Assembly: GCA_963771715.1 (NCBI GenBank)
Contig: CAVYUQ010000010.1
Coordinates: 248,001 to 312,000, forward strand
From: JACVRW01 sp963771715
GTDB taxonomy: Bacteria > Actinomycetota > Thermoleophilia > Solirubrobacterales > Thermoleophilaceae
Reading direction: 5' to 3'
DNA length: 64,000 nucleotides
Shown here: positions 61,351 to 64,000 of the stretch, piece after piece
Layout: each line of letters opens with the position of its first letter
How positions within the stretch are numbered: position 1 is the first letter of the stretch
Notes under the pieces: generated by a model
Seen by the model: the letters and a program-made list of their open reading frames with translations, nothing else
Databases searched by the model: none
What the model was told of the DNA's origin: nothing
Position numbers and translations under genes: made by a program

Positions 61351-61569
61351 GTGAGGACGAAGGCCCCCCACATGAATACGCGCGACATCGCCGCGGTCTT
61401 GATCGGCCTGGAGGTCGGGCTGGTCGTCGGGCTGCTCGGCTTCGGCACGACGCTGCTCGCCCCGATGGGTGTGGGTCTCCTCGGCGCGGCCGCCGGGCTC
61501 GCGGTGCGGCGCGTCAGGCAGGGGCTGATCCGCCGGGCACTGCGTTCGCAGCTGCGCGCCGCCCGATAA
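61351..61569 (+). CDS. Small two-helix membrane protein
   Basis: A 72-residue protein with two membrane helices (DIAAVLIGLEVGLVVGLLGF and LAPMGVGLLGAAAGLAV) and a basic tail (RRVRQGLIRRALRSQLRAAR). The start GTG 61351 follows a strong AAGGAGGG ribosome site seven bases upstream; ATG 61372 is a weaker choice. The carboxylase gene follows after ten bases, so they are likely cotranscribed. Function unknown. Confidence 0.65.
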   Translation: MRTKAPHMNTRDIAAVLIGLEVGLVVGLLGFGTTLLAPMGVGLLGAAAGLAVRRVRQGLIRRALRSQLRAAR

Positions 61570-61579
61570 GTTCCGGTCC

Positions 61580-63091
61580 ATGTCGGACCTGAAGGACGCG
61601 CTCGAGCGCGCCCGCGGAGGCGGGCCGGAGCGCCACCACGAGAAGTCCAAGGACCAGGGCAAGCTCCCGGTTCGGGAACGCGTGGCGCGGCTCGTGGATG
61701 CGGACTCCTTCGTCGAGGACGCACTGCTCGCGAACTGGGAGCAGGAGGGCTTCGGCGCGGACGGCGTGGTCACCGGCATGGCCACCGTCGGCGGGCGGCC
61801 AGTCGCACTGATGGCGAACGACCCGACGGTCAAGGCCGGCTCGTGGGGACCGAAGACCGTCGAGAAGATCATCCGCATCCAGGAGCAGGCCCTCGAGCAC
61901 CTGGTCCCGATGATCTACCTCGTCGATTCCGCCGGCGCGCGGATCACCGACCAGGTTCAGATGTTCCCCGGCCGCCGCGGCGCCGGGCGCATCTTCCACA
62001 CCGAGGTGAAGCTCTCCGGGGTCGTGCCGCAGGTGTGCGTGCTGTTCGGGCCGAGCGCCGCGGGCGGCGCCTACATCCCGGCCTTCTGCGACGTCGTGAT
62101 CATGCGCGACGGCAACGCCTCCATGTACCTCGGCTCGCCGCGGATGGCGGAGATGGTGATCGGCGAGAAGGTGTCGCTGGAGGAGATGGGCGGGGCGCGC
62201 ATGCACACAGGCGTGTCCGGGTGCGGTCACTTCCTCGTGAAATCAGACGAGGAAGGAATCGATCTCGCGAAGCGTTATCTGAGCTACTTCGGCTCGAATT
62301 GGCACGAACTGGCTCCGGTGGCAGCGCCAACAGACGCCGCGGCGGAGTTTCCGGTGATACCCGCTGACGAGAACAAGCCGTTCGACATGCTCGATCTGTT
62401 GAACGCGGTCGTGGACGCCGACTCGTTCCTCGAGGTCCACAAGCGCTGGGCGAAGGAGCTGATCGTGGGCTACGCGCGGATCGACGGGCGCGTGGTCGGG
62501 GTCGTGGCCAACCAGCCGAAGCAGAGGGGCGGCGTCCTGTTCGTGGACTCGGCGGACAAGGCCGCGCGCTTCATCTGGACCTGCAACGCGTTCAACGTCC
62601 CGCTGCTGTTCCTCGCGGACGTCCCCGGCTTCATGATCGGCACCCAGGTCGAGCGCCAGGGGATCATCCGCGCGGGCGCGAAGATGATCTCCGCCGTCTC
62701 CGAGGCCACAGTCCCGAAGCTCTCCGTGATCGTCCGCAAGGCGTACGGTGCGGGCCTCTACGCGATGGCCGGTCCCGCGTTCGACCCCGACGCCTGCATC
62801 GCGCTGCCAAACGCCAAGATCGCGGTGATGGGCCCGCAGGCGGCGATCAACGCCGTCTTCTACAACCAGCTCCAGGCGATCGAGGACGACGAGGAGCGCG
62901 CACGCCGCACCGAGGAGCTGCGCGCCGAGTACAGCGAGGAGATCGACATCCTCCACCTCGCCTCGGAGCTCGTGATCGACGCGGTCGTCCAGCCGGGCGA
63001 CCTGCGCCGGGAGCTCGTAAGGCGCTTCGCCGCGTACGCATCGCGCGACCGTTCCTGGCCCGCGAAGCACAACGCGGTTACCCCGGTCTAG
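61580..63091 (+). CDS. pccB: Acyl-CoA carboxylase carboxyltransferase (beta) subunit, propionyl-CoA type
   Basis: A 503-residue biotin-dependent carboxyltransferase subunit. The two crotonase-like halves show IYLVDSAGARITDQVQMFPG, VCVLFGPSAAGGAYIPAFCD and SMYLGSPRMAEMVIGE in the first, and FLADVPGFMIGTQVERQGII and VIVRKAYGAGLYAMAGPAFD in the second. FSWPSAR-like differences leave propionyl-, methylcrotonyl- or acetyl-CoA as substrate; HMG-CoA lyase nearby could fit methylcrotonyl-CoA, while the B12 mutase fits propionyl-CoA. The biotin carrier/carboxylase subunit is not in the window. Starts at ATG 61580. Confidence 0.9.
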   Translation: MSDLKDALERARGGGPERHHEKSKDQGKLPVRERVARLVDADSFVEDALLANWEQEGFGADGVVTGMATVGGRPVALMANDPTVKAGSWGPKTVEKIIRIQEQALEHLVPMIYLVDSAGARITDQVQMFPGRRGAGRIFHTEVKLSGVVPQVCVLFGPSAAGGAYIPAFCDVVIMRDGNASMYLGSPRMAEMVIGEKVSLEEMGGARMHTGVSGCGHFLVKSDEEGIDLAKRYLSYFGSNWHELAPVAAPTDAAAEFPVIPADENKPFDMLDLLNAVVDADSFLEVHKRWAKELIVGYARIDGRVVGVVANQPKQRGGVLFVDSADKAARFIWTCNAFNVPLLFLADVPGFMIGTQVERQGIIRAGAKMISAVSEATVPKLSVIVRKAYGAGLYAMAGPAFDPDACIALPNAKIAVMGPQAAINAVFYNQLQAIEDDEERARRTEELRAEYSEEIDILHLASELVIDAVVQPGDLRRELVRRFAAYASRDRSWPAKHNAVTPV

Positions 63092-63171
63092 CCCACGCGC
63101 CAATCGGGTAGGCCCCGGACCGGCGGGGAAGCGCCGGGTGCCGCCCGGTGAATCGATTGAGGGAGGAACCG

Positions 63172-64000
63172 ATGCGAAGCTTGCTTCGCCTCGCGGTGGC
63201 CTGCGTCGCCACCGTGTTCGCACTCACCTTTGCCGCCGGCGCCATCGGCGATCCAGGCGACGACGGTCATGCTGACGAGATTGGGGCACCACCGCCCGTC
63301 AATGCGCTGACACCGCCGGGCAGCTCGAACATGGAATTCCTCGATGCCGTCGACAACGACGGCACCATCAACTCCGATCTCGCCTTCTACAAGAGCTGGG
63401 CATTCGTCGGGAGCTACGACCGCTTCAGGATCGTGGACATCAAGAATCCTTCCGACCTGAAGGTGCTGAGCTCGACCAACTGTCGTGCCAACCAGGGCGA
63501 CCTGTCGGTGTTCAAGACCCGTGACGACCGAGTGATGATGCGAGCCCGGATCGCGCGGGCCCCGATCGCGCGGGCCATCAGCACGTGCAGGCGGGCGCGT
63601 TCCTTCGCTTCAGTCGTCGGAGCGCGCTGCGCGATGCCTCGTCGACGGCCCCGGCTGCCTCGGCAGCCGCATCCTTTCCGGCTGGCGTGGCAAGACAGAG
63701 GACCCGGCGCCCGTCGGTCCAACCGCGGTGCCGCTCGAGCAGCCCCTTCGTCTTCGAGGTCCCTGACCAGCCTGGAGAGCGAGCCCGCGTCCTGCCCGGG
63801 GATCTCCAGTACTGGGACATCTCGGACCGCGGCGACCCGACGTCGGCGGACGGCGAGCCGCACACGCACATCCAGCGCGAGGTGGCGACCGACGATCCGG
63901 ACACTGACGAGAACGAGCGCTGGGAGTCGTTCGACTTCCTGCACAACGCGACCGTCAGCTGGGATGGCAGCGTGGTCGCGGCCGTGGACGAGAGTGGCGG
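63172..64000 (+). pseudogene. LVIVD-repeat secreted protein, interrupted and running off the window
   Basis: Starts at ATG 63172 after a GGGAGGAACC ribosome site. It has a signal peptide (LLRLAVACVATVFALTFAAG) and a first LVIVD repeat (FYKSWAFVGSYDRFRIVDIK). The text is sensible to about 63540 (LSVFKTRDDRVMM), then becomes Arg/Ala-rich nonsense for about 260 bases that reads better on the other strand as a MarR fragment. From about 63808 the LVIVD text resumes in another frame (GDLQYWDISDRGDPTSADG, then FDFLHNATVSWDGSV) and continues past the window end. So the gene is either disrupted by an insertion or is a misassembly. LVIVD proteins form surface beta-propellers. Confidence 0.65.
63570..63810 (-). 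pseudogene. MarR-family regulator fragment inside the LVIVD gene
   Basis: Reading the minus strand gives GSLSRLVRDLEDEG, then GLLERHRGWTDGRRVLCLAT and PAGKDAAAEAAGAVDEASR, ending NAPACTC at TGA near 63573. This is the recognition helix, wing and C-terminal helix of a MarR-type winged-helix protein. The N-terminal half is missing, and a run of four G near 63750 breaks the frame. It has no start codon or partner and lies antisense inside the LVIVD gene, so it is a remnant or a misjoined piece. Confidence 0.6.

Noticed and set aside
63092..63171. GC-rich hairpin after the carboxylase gene as terminator
   Set aside because: Short complementary stretches (CCGGGTGCCGCCCGG) exist but no T-run follows and the stem is weak.
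1..64000. tRNA, rRNA or CRISPR array
   Set aside because: No cloverleaf, rRNA core sequence or regularly spaced repeats were noticed.

Overview
The window is very GC-rich, bacterial and almost wholly coding. Codons mostly end in G or C, GTG starts are frequent, and genes are packed with 1-4 base overlaps. Three things point to an actinobacterium, most likely a soil lineage such as Thermoleophilia (Solirubrobacterales or relatives): a class E sortase, coenzyme F420 biosynthesis genes beside flavin/F420-type enzymes, and a c-di-AMP riboswitch ahead of an NlpC/P60 hydrolase. That placement is an inference. No rRNA, tRNA, CRISPR array, integrase or insertion sequence was seen.

Layout. 1-8.2 kb: glutamine synthetase tail, an MMPL exporter, a PLP decarboxylase, an M28 peptidase overlapping a YyaL-type thioredoxin-domain protein, and an AAA-type ATPase behind a TTTACACA palindrome. 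8.2-14.9 kb: an acyl-CoA synthetase with its TetR regulator and operator, a membrane protein, a c-di-AMP riboswitch with its cell-wall hydrolase, and small enzymes. 14.9-17.8 kb: a decayed patatin-like membrane protein. 17.8-24.7 kb: acyl-CoA dehydrogenase behind a 22-bp palindrome, then thioesterase/ferredoxin/sucD/sucC, malyl-CoA lyase and a divergent MaoC hydratase. 24.7-36.4 kb: sortase, GTP-type PEP carboxykinase, FAD oxidase, aldehyde dehydrogenase, FUSC exporter, TPP enzyme with an inserted palindrome, type III CoA-transferase and a luciferase-like monooxygenase. 36.4-42.1 kb: meaB, a MeaA/Ecm-type mutase, MBL hydrolase, clpS and crotonyl-CoA carboxylase/reductase. 42.3-55.2 kb: assorted enzymes, a multicopper oxidase-ZIP-DtxR metal operon, aquaporin, GntR regulator and a lone YrbE/MlaE permease. 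55.2-64 kb: cofE-cofC-cofD, SDR, HMG-CoA lyase, MFS transporter, enoyl-CoA hydratase, acyl-CoA carboxylase beta subunit and a disrupted LVIVD-repeat protein.

The strongest theme is acetyl-CoA/C3 carbon handling. Crotonyl-CoA carboxylase/reductase, an ethylmalonyl-CoA-mutase-type enzyme with its MeaB chaperone, beta-methylmalyl/malyl-CoA lyase, a MaoC hydratase, a propionyl-CoA-carboxylase-type subunit, a succinyl(or malyl)-CoA ligase and PEP carboxykinase all occur within about 45 kb. Together they suggest a glyoxylate-bypass-free ethylmalonyl-CoA pathway feeding gluconeogenesis. Methylsuccinyl-CoA dehydrogenase and the epimerase were not found here.

Two cautions. About nine conserved genes carry single frameshifts, at least two of them explained exactly by one extra base, so the sequence probably contains residual indel errors. 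The patatin-like gene and the LVIVD gene are damaged beyond that.
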